DNA of 64,000 nt from Methanosphaerula subterraneus (GTDB lineage Archaea > Halobacteriota > Methanomicrobia > Methanomicrobiales > Methanospirillaceae): assembly GCF_052055875.1 (NCBI RefSeq), contig NZ_CP170508.1, positions 620,001 to 684,000 of the forward strand. The letters are read 5' to 3'. Of this stretch, positions 26,954-35,830 are shown in pieces. The position numbers and the translations under genes are program-made. How positions within the stretch are numbered: the stretch's first letter is position 1; each line of letters begins with the position of its first letter. The notes beneath the pieces are model-generated. The model worked only from the letters and a program-made list of their open reading frames with translations, ran no database searches and had not been told where the DNA came from.

Positions 26954-27532
26954 ATGAGTAACACACAGATGGAAGTCATGCCTCAGGCCACTGGCCGGAG
27001 GATTGTTCGTGAACCGACCACCGCACCTGGCTACGGCGCCGAGCGCATGATCGAGGTTCTGACCGAACACGCTGAGCACCTGACCTTCAAGGTCAACACC
27101 CTGACTCACCAGGTCCGCGACCTGGAGATCGCCCGTGACGCGGTTGAGACCCTGGCCCAGCACCACCCCTCGCGGGACGCGTGGCGGGCCGCGGTCGCCT
27201 ACTGCGATCAGGTCTGCCTTGAGGCTCAGGAGATGGTATATGACACCGAGCCGGCCGAGGTGCACGGCCCGTGTATGGACTTCGACAGCCAGCCGATGTC
27301 CAGCTGCATCACCCTGGAGGCGGCCCGGGAGCGGGCAGGCGCCACCCTGGACAACGTGATCCGGAGCGCCAACGGCGAGCCGGCCGACGTGGCCACGGGG
27401 ATCCGGCGGGTGGCTGAGGTCCTCGCTGATGCGATGAAGGGGACCGATGCGGCCGGGATCATGGAGTCACGTGCCCGGGCGTTTGATGCGACCCGGTACC
27501 TCCTGGGCCTGGGGCCGATGGGGGAGATCTGA
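26954..27532 (+). CDS. Cassette protein 1, 192 aa, unknown
   Basis: GGGGAG is 8 nt upstream of the ATG. The protein is mostly helical, with a predicted coiled segment at about 35-65 (MIEVLTEHAEHLTFKVNTLTHQ...), then an acidic cysteine-containing middle (YCDQVCLEAQEMVYDTE; GPCMDFDSQPMSSC), then a helical C-terminus. I do not recognise a family. It is the first gene of a compact operon (gap of 1 nt to the next gene), and the codon use is that of a GC-rich archaeon. The position inside a long inverted repeat suggests mobile or invertible DNA. Confidence 0.65.
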   Translation: MSNTQMEVMPQATGRRIVREPTTAPGYGAERMIEVLTEHAEHLTFKVNTLTHQVRDLEIARDAVETLAQHHPSRDAWRAAVAYCDQVCLEAQEMVYDTEPAEVHGPCMDFDSQPMSSCITLEAARERAGATLDNVIRSANGEPADVATGIRRVAEVLADAMKGTDAAGIMESRARAFDATRYLLGLGPMGEI

Positions 27533-27533
27533 A

Positions 27534-28229
27534 ATGGCCTCCTCCTCTTTTTGCCGGCGGGATGCCTGCCCTGAGTACCAGCAGCGACCGATGAGCAAAA
27601 ACTATGAGTGCCGGCTCACCGGCCGGCTCCCGGGCAACATGACCGCCTGCCCGCTCGCCGAGCGTGCACCGGCCCGGGCGGAGGCGCTCGCCGGCCTGGA
27701 ACGTCTGATTGCAGTCTGCTCGGGACCGATCCCCGTGACCCCTGAGATGCTCCAGCAGGCGATCGATGGAACCCTGCCCGAGCCGGCCGTCCCGGTCTGG
27801 GCGGAGACCATCGCCCGTGAAGCGGTCGCCGAGCCGAAAGAGCCGGCCCTGGTGGAGGTCTACCAGATCGACGGGGCGATCGCGGAACTCAAGCACCGGA
27901 TCGCGGCCCTGACGGCCCGACGGGCTGAGGTGGTCGAGGCGGTCATCGACTCTGGCGAGATGGACCAGCCCGACGGGTACGGGAACGTCTACCACCTGCA
28001 GGCACACGATCGGACGGTCCGCACCCTGGATCCGGATCTCCTCCGCGAGCGGCAGCCGGCCGTCTTCGAGGCGATCGCGGTGGAGACCTGGACGGTCACG
28101 ATCGCGGACGCCCGGCGCCACCTGGGCGAGGATGAGATCTCTGCGTGCAGCTCCAGCCGGACCACCCGGTCCTGGTTGGTCGTCTGTGAGCAGAGTGTAC
28201 AGGTGGGCGGTCTGGAGGTGCGGGGATGA
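27534..28229 (+). CDS. Cassette protein 2, 231 aa, coiled-coil protein reminiscent of phage Gp157/Gam-type proteins
   Basis: Start at the ATG at 27534, one base past the previous stop, with GGGGGAG 8 nt upstream. The N-terminus carries several cysteines (FCRRDACPEY, YECRLTG, MTACPLAE). The second half is a helix, IDGAIAELKHRIAALTARRAEVVEAVIDSGEMDQPDGYG, followed by beta strands and TVTIADARRHLGEDEI. That organisation, a coiled coil, short hairpin and small C-terminal domain, recalls phage proteins such as Gp157 or Gam, but this is a resemblance only. Confidence 0.65.
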   Translation: MASSSFCRRDACPEYQQRPMSKNYECRLTGRLPGNMTACPLAERAPARAEALAGLERLIAVCSGPIPVTPEMLQQAIDGTLPEPAVPVWAETIAREAVAEPKEPALVEVYQIDGAIAELKHRIAALTARRAEVVEAVIDSGEMDQPDGYGNVYHLQAHDRTVRTLDPDLLRERQPAVFEAIAVETWTVTIADARRHLGEDEISACSSSRTTRSWLVVCEQSVQVGGLEVRG

Positions 28230-28621
28230 CCCCTGCCCCGGCCCCCGAGGCCAGCCTGGTGAAGTGTGGGCGGGTTCGGGTGGCCGGCCCGTCCCTGGTC
28301 GTGGAGGACGATGATACCGGGATGCAGGGCTGGATCCCGCCGGAGGACGTGGATAAGGTCCTCCTGGGCGACGCCGCGAGGATCTACCGCCTGACCGACG
28401 ATGGGCCGGTGCCAGCCGGTCACCTGGTCGAGGCTCCTGGCGGCCGGTCGATCTCGGTCCTGATGGGCGGGTGTCGATACCTGGCGATCTCCTCGCAGGT
28501 CCGGACCGCCATCAAGTACCGGCATCAGGCCGCCCTCTTCGCCGACACCGTACAGCGGCGATACAACCGCCAGACCGTTAAGGGGGCCGGCACCGCCGGC
28601 GCTCTCCTGATCCGGGCCTGA
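28226..28621 (+). CDS. Cassette protein 3, 131 aa, unknown
   Basis: Its ATG overlaps the preceding stop by 4 nt (ATGA), which argues for a real coupled gene. The protein has an N-terminal beta-rich part (VKCGRVRVAGPSLVVEDDDTGMQGWIPPEDVDKVLLGDAARIYRL) and a helical C-terminus (SSQVRTAIKYRHQAALFADTVQRR). No family is recognised. It ends before the GC-rich non-coding stretch that leads into the right repeat arm. Confidence 0.65.
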   Translation: MTPAPAPEASLVKCGRVRVAGPSLVVEDDDTGMQGWIPPEDVDKVLLGDAARIYRLTDDGPVPAGHLVEAPGGRSISVLMGGCRYLAISSQVRTAIKYRHQAALFADTVQRRYNRQTVKGAGTAGALLIRA

Positions 28622-29194
28622 TCTCACCCTCTCCCGAACGACTGCCCGCCGGCCGGCTCACTGTCTCCGGTCGCCGGGCTTGCCCTGGTCCCTACTTCCT
28701 GGGCCGGGGTGGCTCTTTTCATCCCCCCTGGACCGGGCCGGCTGCCCGGTCCCTTGTGCGGGCTTTTCACCTGGAGTGGTCCCGCTCTCCGGGTTACGGG
28801 TTCGGCCGGACAAGGGCGGTTCCCGCCCTGGTCGGCCTTCTTCAATCCCGGTCCCGTGCGGGATTGCCCTCCCGGTCCTGGGCGAGCGTTCCCCGTTCCC
28901 TGGCGGCCGGCCGCCGGCTGGTGTCGATCGAGGTGCCGCCGCTGCTGGTTCTGGTGATCGCTCGGCCGCTCGCTCTGGGGATACTGGACCCGCCACCCCC
29001 CCCCTCCGGCACGGTGGGCTTCCTACGCTCGGCCGGTACCGGCCTCGCTGCTCGTCCCGGCTCGACCGGCGGCAAAGAATCGCCGCCGACCTCACCGGAC
29101 CGGGCCGGCCTCCCTCCGTCGGGCCGGAGGACCGCCGGCGCATCGGCTTTCATCCCCTCCGTTCTCTCGTCCTGGCGTTTTCCCCTCGCTCTTC
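28622..29194. other. GC-rich stretch without a convincing gene
   Basis: All six frames are long and open because of extreme GC content; none has a ribosome-binding site or plausible protein composition (all are rich in Arg, Pro, Ser and Gly). It has the same texture as the inverted-repeat arms but I could not align it with the corresponding left inner segment. It may contain a structured RNA; I see no specific evidence. Confidence 0.4.
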
Positions 29195-29898
29195 CGCTCA
29201 CAAGTCGCCTCGGCCGGCGACCGATTCGCTGATCTGGTGGTGGTCCTGGTCAACGTTCTCACGCTCCGGCCGGCTTCCGTTCCGGCTCCGCTTCGCCTGG
29301 TCCCGGCTCCGCTACGCTCCACTCCGCCGCCTCCACTACGCAGACCGAATGGTCGAGCCGCCCGGGTTGGACGCGGACCCCCTCCGGCATACTCGCCCGC
29401 CCTCCTGCTGGAGGACCTCAGCCCGCCTGATGGCAGGACATCGGCCCCGCCTCCGGTCGGGACTTCGTAAGCCTCCGGGGGACCGGGCCGGCTTTCCCTT
29501 CCAGGGAAGCCGGCGTTCGATGCGATCATCCTGTCTCCGATCGCACTTCTGTCCAGGTCCTCACCTCATCAGTCGGGACTACCCCCCACGCTCCTACGCT
29601 CGGTCGGCTCGGTCGCCCCGGCTCCACGTCGCCCGCCTCGCTGTCAGGACGTCCGGCCTCCGGTCGTCGGGCAGCGGGACCGCCCGACAGCCTCCGGCCG
29701 GCCGGGTTCGTAGGGTCCTCTTCCGCTCGGCTCCTTCGTCGCCTCGCTGGCGCTCCGCCTCACTCCGGTTCGGCGGGCCGATCGCCCCCCGTCCCCGTTA
29801 TCACTCCTCGGTGTGAGCGGAGCGAACACGGGCGGGTTGGGTGGGATCCCGGGGGCGTGGAGCAGGCCGGCAGCCTGCGGAATGCCACCGGCACCAGT
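29195..29898 (-). repeat. Right arm of the long inverted repeat (about 0.7 kb)
   Basis: The reverse complement of this arm aligns with 25846-26541. The outer end reads CCGCAGGCTGCCGGCCTGCT on the minus strand, as in the left arm. Similarity fades beyond about 29898 and before about 29195. The central third is the most diverged: the left copy has CCCCGCAGGGGTACGC where this copy has a CTTCCCTGGAAGGGAAAGCC hairpin-like block, so stem-loops may be conserved while sequence drifts. Confidence 0.85.
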
Positions 29899-30066
29899 AC
29901 CAGGGTTCTCTAGAGCCGCTCTCTGTTCCCGAGGGACCGAAGATCGCCGGGCGTTTTGTACCTGTAAAAATGAGATCTCTGAGTAATCTTTCGATAGATA
30001 AGGAAATCAAAAAGGCAAGGGTTAAGGTGAGAACAGGCAATTCAAAGATATTTGTGGTGGTTCTGA

Positions 30067-33012
30067 ATGAGATCCTCGTTTTTTTTGTATATTTTCTGTG
30101 CTTTGCTGCTTCTGTTGAGCAGCGTCCAGGTCGTTTCGGCCGAAGGGGGATATGAGTGTATCACACAATGGGGCAGTTCGGGATGGGAGGATGGGCAGTT
30201 CCTCCGTATAGGTGGTATCTCGGTCGACGACGCGGGTAACGTCTACGCGTCCGACACGTATCGCGGTCGAATGGAGCAGTTCACGTCGGACGGCACGTTT
30301 ATCACGACATGGGGCAGCGGGGGCACGGATGACGGGTGGTTCGTCAATCCATATGGAGTTGCGGTGGACAGCGCCGGAAACATCTACGTCGCCGATTCGG
30401 GTAACAGCCGGATCCAGAAGTTCGATTCGTCAAGGAATTTCATCACACAATGGGGCGAGTATGGAGACCCCCGGCTCACCGCGGGTCTCCGTGATGTCGC
30501 CGTGGATAGCGCCGGCAATGTTTACGCCGCGGACATGGGCACCAATCTGATCCAGAAGTTCACGTCGAATGGCATGTTCATCACGGCATGGGGGGGTAAA
30601 GGCTCTAGAGACGGGCAGTTCAACAGTCCCAGTGGTGTCGCCGTGGACAGCGCGGGCAACGTCTACGTCGCCGACTCGGAGAACTACCGGATCCAGAAGT
30701 TTACGTCGACCGGCGCCTTCCTGACGAAATGGGGCAGTTATGGTTCTGGAGACGGGCAGTTTGGGGCCACATGGGGTGTCCCATATGGTGTCGCAGTTGA
30801 CGATGCGAACAATGTTTACGTGGCCGACTTTGGCAACAAACGGATCCAGAAGTTCACATCAACCGGCACGTTCATCACTAAATGGGGTGTGGACAGCACA
30901 GGAGACGGGCAGCTCTATGGACCAACGTGTGTCGACGTCGACAGCGCCGGTAATGTCTACGTCAACTATGACCGCCAGATCCTGAAGTTCGCCCCGGAGG
31001 CTTCGCTCACTACCGATTTCACCGCGACTCTGACCGCCGGCTCCGCCCCATTGACCGTGCAGTTCACCGACACCTCCACCGGGAGCATCACCGCATGGCA
31101 GTGGGATTTCAACAACGATGGCATCGTTGACAGCACCCTTCAGAACCCGACGTTCACATACGCTGAGCCGGGTAACTATTCCGTCAAGCTGTCGGTGACT
31201 GGTACTGGAGGAACCAAGTCGACTGTAAAACCGAACTACATTGTCGTCAGCGGCCCGCTATCAGTTGATTCAATCACGCCGGATTCCGCTATCTCAACCC
31301 TAGAAAATGTCGCCGTTTCAGTACGGGGGAAGAACTTCTCGGCCGGCACGACATTCAAACTGGTCAACGCCACGCTCGGGACGATCGCATGCCTGCCCAA
31401 TACCGTCACCAGGGTCTCCGACACCGAGCTCACAGGAAAAATATCCTTTACTGATGTTAAGGAAGGGCTCTACGATGTCGTGGTAACAACTCCTGACGGA
31501 ACCACCAAAAGCCTTGAGAAGGGATTCCACGTCCTCCCAATCCCAGTCGTGCTCATCCATGGATGGAATAGCGGCCCCGGGATGTGGGATGCTCTCACGC
31601 CCGCCCTGAATAAGGAGGGTATCCAGTACTGGAACTTCCCATACGATGCGAGTGCTGATCCCACGGCCTCCGCAGATGTTCTAGCCACCTATATCCGGGA
31701 TAAGAGATCGAGTTACCGGCCAGACTTGTATCCGAACGGATACACAGGGAAGATCGATATTGTCTGCCATTCGATGGGGGCCATCGTCTCCCGATGGTAC
31801 ATGGAGCACAATGGTCATGGCAACGAGGTCCGGCAGTGGATCGGCATCGCACCCGCTCATGGTGGTTCGGCGGGGGCGGATCTTTTAAACATTCATGAGG
31901 GGCCTACGGACACCACGCTTTTTGAAGCCATAATTTGTTCTGCCCTCGGTGACTCAACCAGGTATCTCAAGACGACAACCGATCCGGCAATGTATCTGAA
32001 ATATGACCAGCTCTCTCGTTCGACAACCTATCGAGTCATCGCGGGCTGGAATCCCTTCCACGACGTGAGGTTCGGCTATGGAGCCCTTTACCGGACCAGA
32101 GCGGTAGCGCTGAATGGCTCGTATTACTGGACCTTCAACGGCGATATGATCGTCGCGACGGCGCAAAGTTACCGTGAAGGGATGGGATTTGAGTGTTTCC
32201 CGAACCTAAGCGGAGGAGTAGAGGGGGGGATTAACGAGCCAGGATACGATTTCGATCATGTACATATCCACCACTCGCCGGCAGTCATCAACCGAGTGAT
32301 CAAATACCTCGAGAATCCAGATATCAAGCCCACCGTAGAGATACCAGTAGATCCCAATGAAGACGAGCCGTATGACATATCCATTGTAAAAACTGTGTCT
32401 GACATGATACTGGCCGGACAAATCCACCACGTTATCGAGCATTCCTTTACCATCCTGTCCGGACCGGTATCCCGCGATAACTCGATTTCTCAGTCTGGCA
32501 TCGGAACAACGGTGACTGACATGCTGTTTGTCGACCTTAACTGGACGGAGGGGAGCCTCTCCCTCGAACTCACCGATCCGAATGGCCAGACATTCACGTC
32601 ATCGTCGAGCACGTCGACGGCCTGGTCCATGAGCGATTCGAACCATGTCACCTTCACAATCGCCTCGCCAACTGCTGGGAACTGGTCCGCGAAGATCATT
32701 CCTCTGTCCCTCCCTGACCATGCCGTTGGATACAATCTCACCATGTATCGCTCCACGGAGGACGGGACCCTCGCAGGGGAGACGCCAACCATAGCGGTTG
32801 TCCCGGGAGGGTCCGCCGTCCCGCGTGACCTCACCGGTGGTGGGCTCTATAAAGATGTCAATGGCAATGGGGCCATCGACTTCAATGACGTGGTCCTCTA
32901 CTTCAACCAGATGGACTGGATCGCCACGAATGAACCGGTCAGTGCATTCGACTTCAACAAGAACGGCCAGATCGATTTCAATGATATCGTCATACTGTTC
33001 AACGATATGTAA
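30067..33012 (+). CDS. Secreted NHL-PKD-IPT-lipase-dockerin-like surface protein, 981 aa
   Basis: Signal peptide (MRSSFFLYIFCALLLLLSSVQVVSA). Residues about 30-315 hold about six NHL-type beta-propeller blades with the recurring GVAVDSAGNVYVADS...RIQKF unit. A PKD domain (about 318-395, WQWDFNNDGIVDS) and an IPT/TIG domain (about 395-480) follow. Then comes an alpha/beta-hydrolase of lipase type (VVLIHGWNSGPGMW at about 495; nucleophile elbow CHSMGAI at about 570, a GxSxG variant with C-H-S-M-G; candidate acid and His further on). A jelly-roll P-domain-like region (about 790-890, LELTDPNGQTF) is next, and two calcium-loop repeats, DVNGNGAIDFND and DFNKNGQIDFND, form a dockerin-type C-terminus. 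No sortase or TM anchor is seen. It probably acts at the cell surface on ester substrates; the fold calls are firmer than the activity. Confidence 0.85.
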   Translation: MRSSFFLYIFCALLLLLSSVQVVSAEGGYECITQWGSSGWEDGQFLRIGGISVDDAGNVYASDTYRGRMEQFTSDGTFITTWGSGGTDDGWFVNPYGVAVDSAGNIYVADSGNSRIQKFDSSRNFITQWGEYGDPRLTAGLRDVAVDSAGNVYAADMGTNLIQKFTSNGMFITAWGGKGSRDGQFNSPSGVAVDSAGNVYVADSENYRIQKFTSTGAFLTKWGSYGSGDGQFGATWGVPYGVAVDDANNVYVADFGNKRIQKFTSTGTFITKWGVDSTGDGQLYGPTCVDVDSAGNVYVNYDRQILKFAPEASLTTDFTATLTAGSAPLTVQFTDTSTGSITAWQWDFNNDGIVDSTLQNPTFTYAEPGNYSVKLSVTGTGGTKSTVKPNYIVVSGPLSVDSITPDSAISTLENVAVSVRGKNFSAGTTFKLVNATLGTIACLPNTVTRVSDTELTGKISFTDVKEGLYDVVVTTPDGTTKSLEKGFHVLPIPVVLIHGWNSGPGMWDALTPALNKEGIQYWNFPYDASADPTASADVLATYIRDKRSSYRPDLYPNGYTGKIDIVCHSMGAIVSRWYMEHNGHGNEVRQWIGIAPAHGGSAGADLLNIHEGPTDTTLFEAIICSALGDSTRYLKTTTDPAMYLKYDQLSRSTTYRVIAGWNPFHDVRFGYGALYRTRAVALNGSYYWTFNGDMIVATAQSYREGMGFECFPNLSGGVEGGINEPGYDFDHVHIHHSPAVINRVIKYLENPDIKPTVEIPVDPNEDEPYDISIVKTVSDMILAGQIHHVIEHSFTILSGPVSRDNSISQSGIGTTVTDMLFVDLNWTEGSLSLELTDPNGQTFTSSSSTSTAWSMSDSNHVTFTIASPTAGNWSAKIIPLSLPDHAVGYNLTMYRSTEDGTLAGETPTIAVVPGGSAVPRDLTGGGLYKDVNGNGAIDFNDVVLYFNQMDWIATNEPVSAFDFNKNGQIDFNDIVILFNDM

Positions 33013-33029
33013 GCATTGATGCGGATTCT

Positions 33030-33050
33030 CCCCCCTGTATTCCAGGGGGG
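33030..33050 (+). terminator. Strong hairpin after the surface-protein gene
   Basis: CCCCCCTG-TATTC-CAGGGGGG, a perfect 8-bp GC stem, lies 18 nt after the stop. No T-run follows, so it may act as an mRNA 3' stabiliser as much as a terminator. Confidence 0.55.
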
Positions 33051-33358
33051 TGGCCCCGGCCGCCCTGGTCAGTGCAGGATAAAAGGCGGCGGCCCGTATG
33101 CCTCGGCTGGTCGGCCGGCCTGGATCTGTGAAGCCTGGGCCGACGGGTTTGACCTGAACTGATCATTCCCATTTTTTTAATACCCGCCAACAAAAAACTG
33201 ATCTGTTTCGTTGCGCTTGCGGCCGGCAATCGCGCAATGGGGCGAGCAGCCGCAGCCGATGAAAAAACGCGAGAAAAATTAGGTATTTTCCCGTCAATGG
33301 TTTCTATGTGGGCTGACTTCTGCGAGGGGCAGGAGCCGGCCGCACGGAGCATAGCATC
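33051..33358. other. Intergenic stretch without a gene
   Basis: I see no gene. A short T7 run near 33172 and A-rich tracts (ACAAAAAACTG, GAAAAAACGCG) precede the next gene; no clear TATA box could be chosen. Confidence 0.35.
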
Positions 33359-33865
33359 ATGGGAGATTTCGTAGAGTCAAGTATCACTAAGACCGCGGCC
33401 AGAAAGCTGACCGCACCGATCGCGGACATCACCGCGTTCAACAGCATCGTCGCAGGGGTCATCGCCGATAACCCCTGGAACTGCACCGCCTACCAGGTTG
33501 GGACCGAGAGTTACCAGCCGGTCACCAAGAGCAAGGAGGCCTACTCCGCCCGGATCGCCTACCAGAACGAGGACGCCAAGACTGTCGGTACTGTCTCGGC
33601 AAAGGCGCCGACTGTTGCCGGCTTCAACTCGGCCGTTACCGCCGTGCTGGCTGATACCGCACTGCAGACCGCGATGGGAGCGGTGGCCTGCAGCCATGCC
33701 GGTGACGATGACACCTTCTCAGCTACGCTGAAGTGTCACGACGCAAATGGGGAGGTCTATACCGTCACCTTCAGTCGGAGCCAGGTCACGATCGGGTCCT
33801 ACTCGGACGACGCGATCAAGACCGCGGTCGAGACCTGGGCGGACACCGTGCCGGCCCTGGCCTGA
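33359..33865 (+). CDS. Hypothetical protein, 168 aa, with internal duplication
   Basis: GGAG lies 9 nt before the ATG. The protein is rich in Ala, Thr and Ser and seems to have two similar halves: TAPIADITAFNSIVAGVIADNPWNCTAY and KAPTVAGFNSAVTAVLADTALQTAMGA, each followed by beta strands with alternating polar residues (YSARIAYQNED; FSATLKCHDANGEVYTVTF). It could be a small structural or surface-exposed domain. There is no signal peptide and no family recognised. It may belong to the integrated element. Confidence 0.65.
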   Translation: MGDFVESSITKTAARKLTAPIADITAFNSIVAGVIADNPWNCTAYQVGTESYQPVTKSKEAYSARIAYQNEDAKTVGTVSAKAPTVAGFNSAVTAVLADTALQTAMGAVACSHAGDDDTFSATLKCHDANGEVYTVTFSRSQVTIGSYSDDAIKTAVETWADTVPALA

Positions 33866-34303
33866 TCTGGGTGACCCCCCTCACCCACGCCACCTCATTC
33901 ATCCGGGCCTGTTACGTCACATTATCGGTGTTCATATTCTACCCCAAACAGAGTGTAACCGTCGTCGCAGGCATTCATCACAGGGGCCATCATTGGGGTG
34001 GCCCCTATTTTTTTCGTTCTCTTACAAGGATATCAGTATCACACAACTATCCCACACAAAAACTGGATTACCATGGAGTCATAAGAGGTACATGCCTGCG
34101 GCTCTGGGGCGTTCATATTGAACAACATTCCCCCAAATGCGAAACGGAGCCAACTTTCTGCAGTCGCGTCGCTTTCCTTTACTGTAGTGTAAAAAAATGT
34201 TTTGGTCCACCTGGCCGGCGACGTATCGAAATTTGTCAACTTTCCACCAGGTCTCGCAGCACCTATGGGCAGATTACTGTGCCGGCTCCATGTGAGTGGA
34301 TGA
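33866..34303. other. Gene-free stretch, 438 bp
   Basis: No plausible gene in either strand. AT-rich patches at about 34040-34120 and 34180-34200 contrast with the neighbours. No repeat or RNA gene recognised. Confidence 0.35.
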
Positions 34304-34783
34304 TCAGAGATCCCCGGTGATCTCCCGGATCCCACCCACCGTCACATCAAAGACTCGCCAGCCAAGGCGGGAGATCGAGAGCCAGAACTGGTACGAACCA
34401 TGGTACTCTTTAGGGATAGGGAATCTGCGAAAGGAGCGGATCTCCTCACTGTAAAGGTCTGCAATCCTATGAAGTGACTGAGGCTTCCGCCTGGTCCGTC
34501 TGATCAGGACCAGCACCAGTTCATCGGAAGACCAGGCCAGCAGATCGGGGGGTATGTTGTCGGGTTCGGACCTGAACACCTTGAATCCCTGCTGCTGAAA
34601 CCAGGAGGCGACTGTATACGCCCCTCCCTGTCCGGTTCTGGTGGCCGGCACGCCATGCCGCTTCCCGGCACATCCTCCCCGCCTGGCATGTCCCAGAAAA
34701 TACTGTTCGCTTTTTATCTCAGACGAATCAGGGGGACTGGAGACTGCCGGGGTCTGGTGTTCTGTAGTGAGTGCCAGATTCAT
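34304..34783 (-). CDS. Small protein related to the primase-operon protein at 62.5 kb; degenerate nuclease-fold candidate, 159 aa
   Basis: Start at the ATG at 34783, which overlaps the stop of a tiny upstream gene (ATGA) and has GGGGTGA before it. The C-terminal 110 residues (AYTVASWFQQQGFKVFRSEP, PDLLAWSSDELVLVLIRRTR, LYSEEIRSFRRF, and ending WRVFDVTVGGIREITGDL) share layout and the closing GGI-x-EI-x-GD motif with the 129-residue protein at 62548-62937. The helix-strand pattern recalls Hjc-like PD-(D/E)xK folds, but the ExK pair is replaced by LIRRTRR, so nuclease activity is doubtful. Function unknown; a paralogue within one element is the best description. Confidence 0.6.
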   Translation of the reverse strand: MNLALTTEHQTPAVSSPPDSSEIKSEQYFLGHARRGGCAGKRHGVPATRTGQGGAYTVASWFQQQGFKVFRSEPDNIPPDLLAWSSDELVLVLIRRTRRKPQSLHRIADLYSEEIRSFRRFPIPKEYHGSYQFWLSISRLGWRVFDVTVGGIREITGDL

Positions 34784-34914
34784 TGGTTCACCCCGGTCCT
34801 GAGCCGGCTCCAGGGTGGTTCCCGGCCCTGGTCTCTGCCGGCAACGGTGATCTCCCCGGCGGAGATCCCGTCTGTATTTGAGGTCAGAATGGTGATCTGA
34901 TTGGTATTCGTCAT
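34780..34914 (-). CDS. Tiny upstream gene, 44 aa
   Basis: ATG at 34914, MTNTNQITILTSNTDGISAG..., Gln-terminated, with its TGA overlapping the next ATG by 4 nt. A TATA-like TTAAATAATT centred about 29 bp upstream implies a leaderless mRNA beginning at this gene, which supports its being translated. No homologue recognised. Confidence 0.5.
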   Translation of the reverse strand: MTNTNQITILTSNTDGISAGEITVAGRDQGREPPWSRLRTGVNQ

Positions 34915-35439
34915 AGGTGTTCATCAACAGGAAATTATTTAATGGGTGGACCGTGTAGGGTGAAAGTAATAGCCTGCCTGCCGGGCCGGCTATCGGTTGA
35001 AACAAAAAGGGAGTCTTCTGGAGGTGGCATGGGCCGGCACCTGGGCCTCTCTTGAGGAACTCCCGAACCGCAGTGGTCCCTTTCGTACCAGGGATCACCT
35101 TCCGGCCGGCCGGCGAAGATGATCCGGGCGTATCTCATACCAATAGAGACCCCCAACCAGTTTTTGAGATCACACCATCCGCTGCTCACGTCCTGATTCT
35201 CTGGCCTTATGGGGCTGAAGAAGAACCACCCGGCACCCGCCGCAGGGGGGTTGTGGGAGGGTGGATACCTCCAAGGATATAAGACACCATGAACAATACT
35301 CATGCGTAGATCGGAGACGCCGGCGTTATCACACCGACATAAATCTCGTTAAATAGAGAAGAAAAGAACTTCACTCCAAACATCTGTACGCCGTGAAGAG
35401 CATGGTGATCATGCTGTGGTGATCCATCCTGGGAATACT
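34915..35439. other. Gene-poor stretch, about 0.5 kb
   Basis: Only GC-rich shadow frames occur here. A TATA-like GTTAAATAGAG lies at about 35349-35360, roughly 85 bp upstream of the Doc-like gene. No antitoxin gene is visible in the place where one would be expected. Confidence 0.4.
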
Positions 35440-35829
35440 ATGGAACAGTTATCCGTTGAAGACGTGATCGGTTATCAGATCGAGCTTATTCTGGCGAGCG
35501 ATCTTCCCGAAGATCAGGGGACCGAAGGTCAGATGATCAACCCGGGAAATCTCGACTTCGCGATAGATTTCTGTAACGATATTCCAGAGCCGTTCAAGCG
35601 GGCTGCGTATCTCCTCTATTATGTCGCAACTGGTCATCCCTTCGTTTCAGGCAACAAACGAATGGCCTTCCTGCTGGCGGCGTTGGTACTTTACCGGACC
35701 CCCGAGCAGTACCTACTCGATAGCCTCGATGAAGAGAACGATCGCGTCATCCGCAGCGTCGCAGAAGGGCTGATGACTCAAGAAGAGATTGAAATCTGGC
35801 TGTGTTCAATTGCACAAAAAGATGGGTGA
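35440..35829 (+). CDS. Doc/Fic-family protein, orphan, 129 aa
   Basis: Contains the Fic/Doc active-site motif HPFVSGNKRMAFLLA (canonical HPFxDGNKR, with Ser for Asp/Glu at the metal-binding position) in a helical protein of Doc size. Doc enzymes transfer phosphate or nucleotides to targets such as EF-Tu; here the D-to-S change may weaken metal binding. Start at the ATG at 35440, with GGGA upstream. Doc toxins normally follow a Phd-type antitoxin; none is seen upstream, and the downstream gene is convergent. So it is either an orphan, a chromosomally tamed copy, or neutralised from elsewhere. Confidence 0.75.
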   Translation: MEQLSVEDVIGYQIELILASDLPEDQGTEGQMINPGNLDFAIDFCNDIPEPFKRAAYLLYYVATGHPFVSGNKRMAFLLAALVLYRTPEQYLLDSLDEENDRVIRSVAEGLMTQEEIEIWLCSIAQKDG

Positions 35830-35830
35830 A

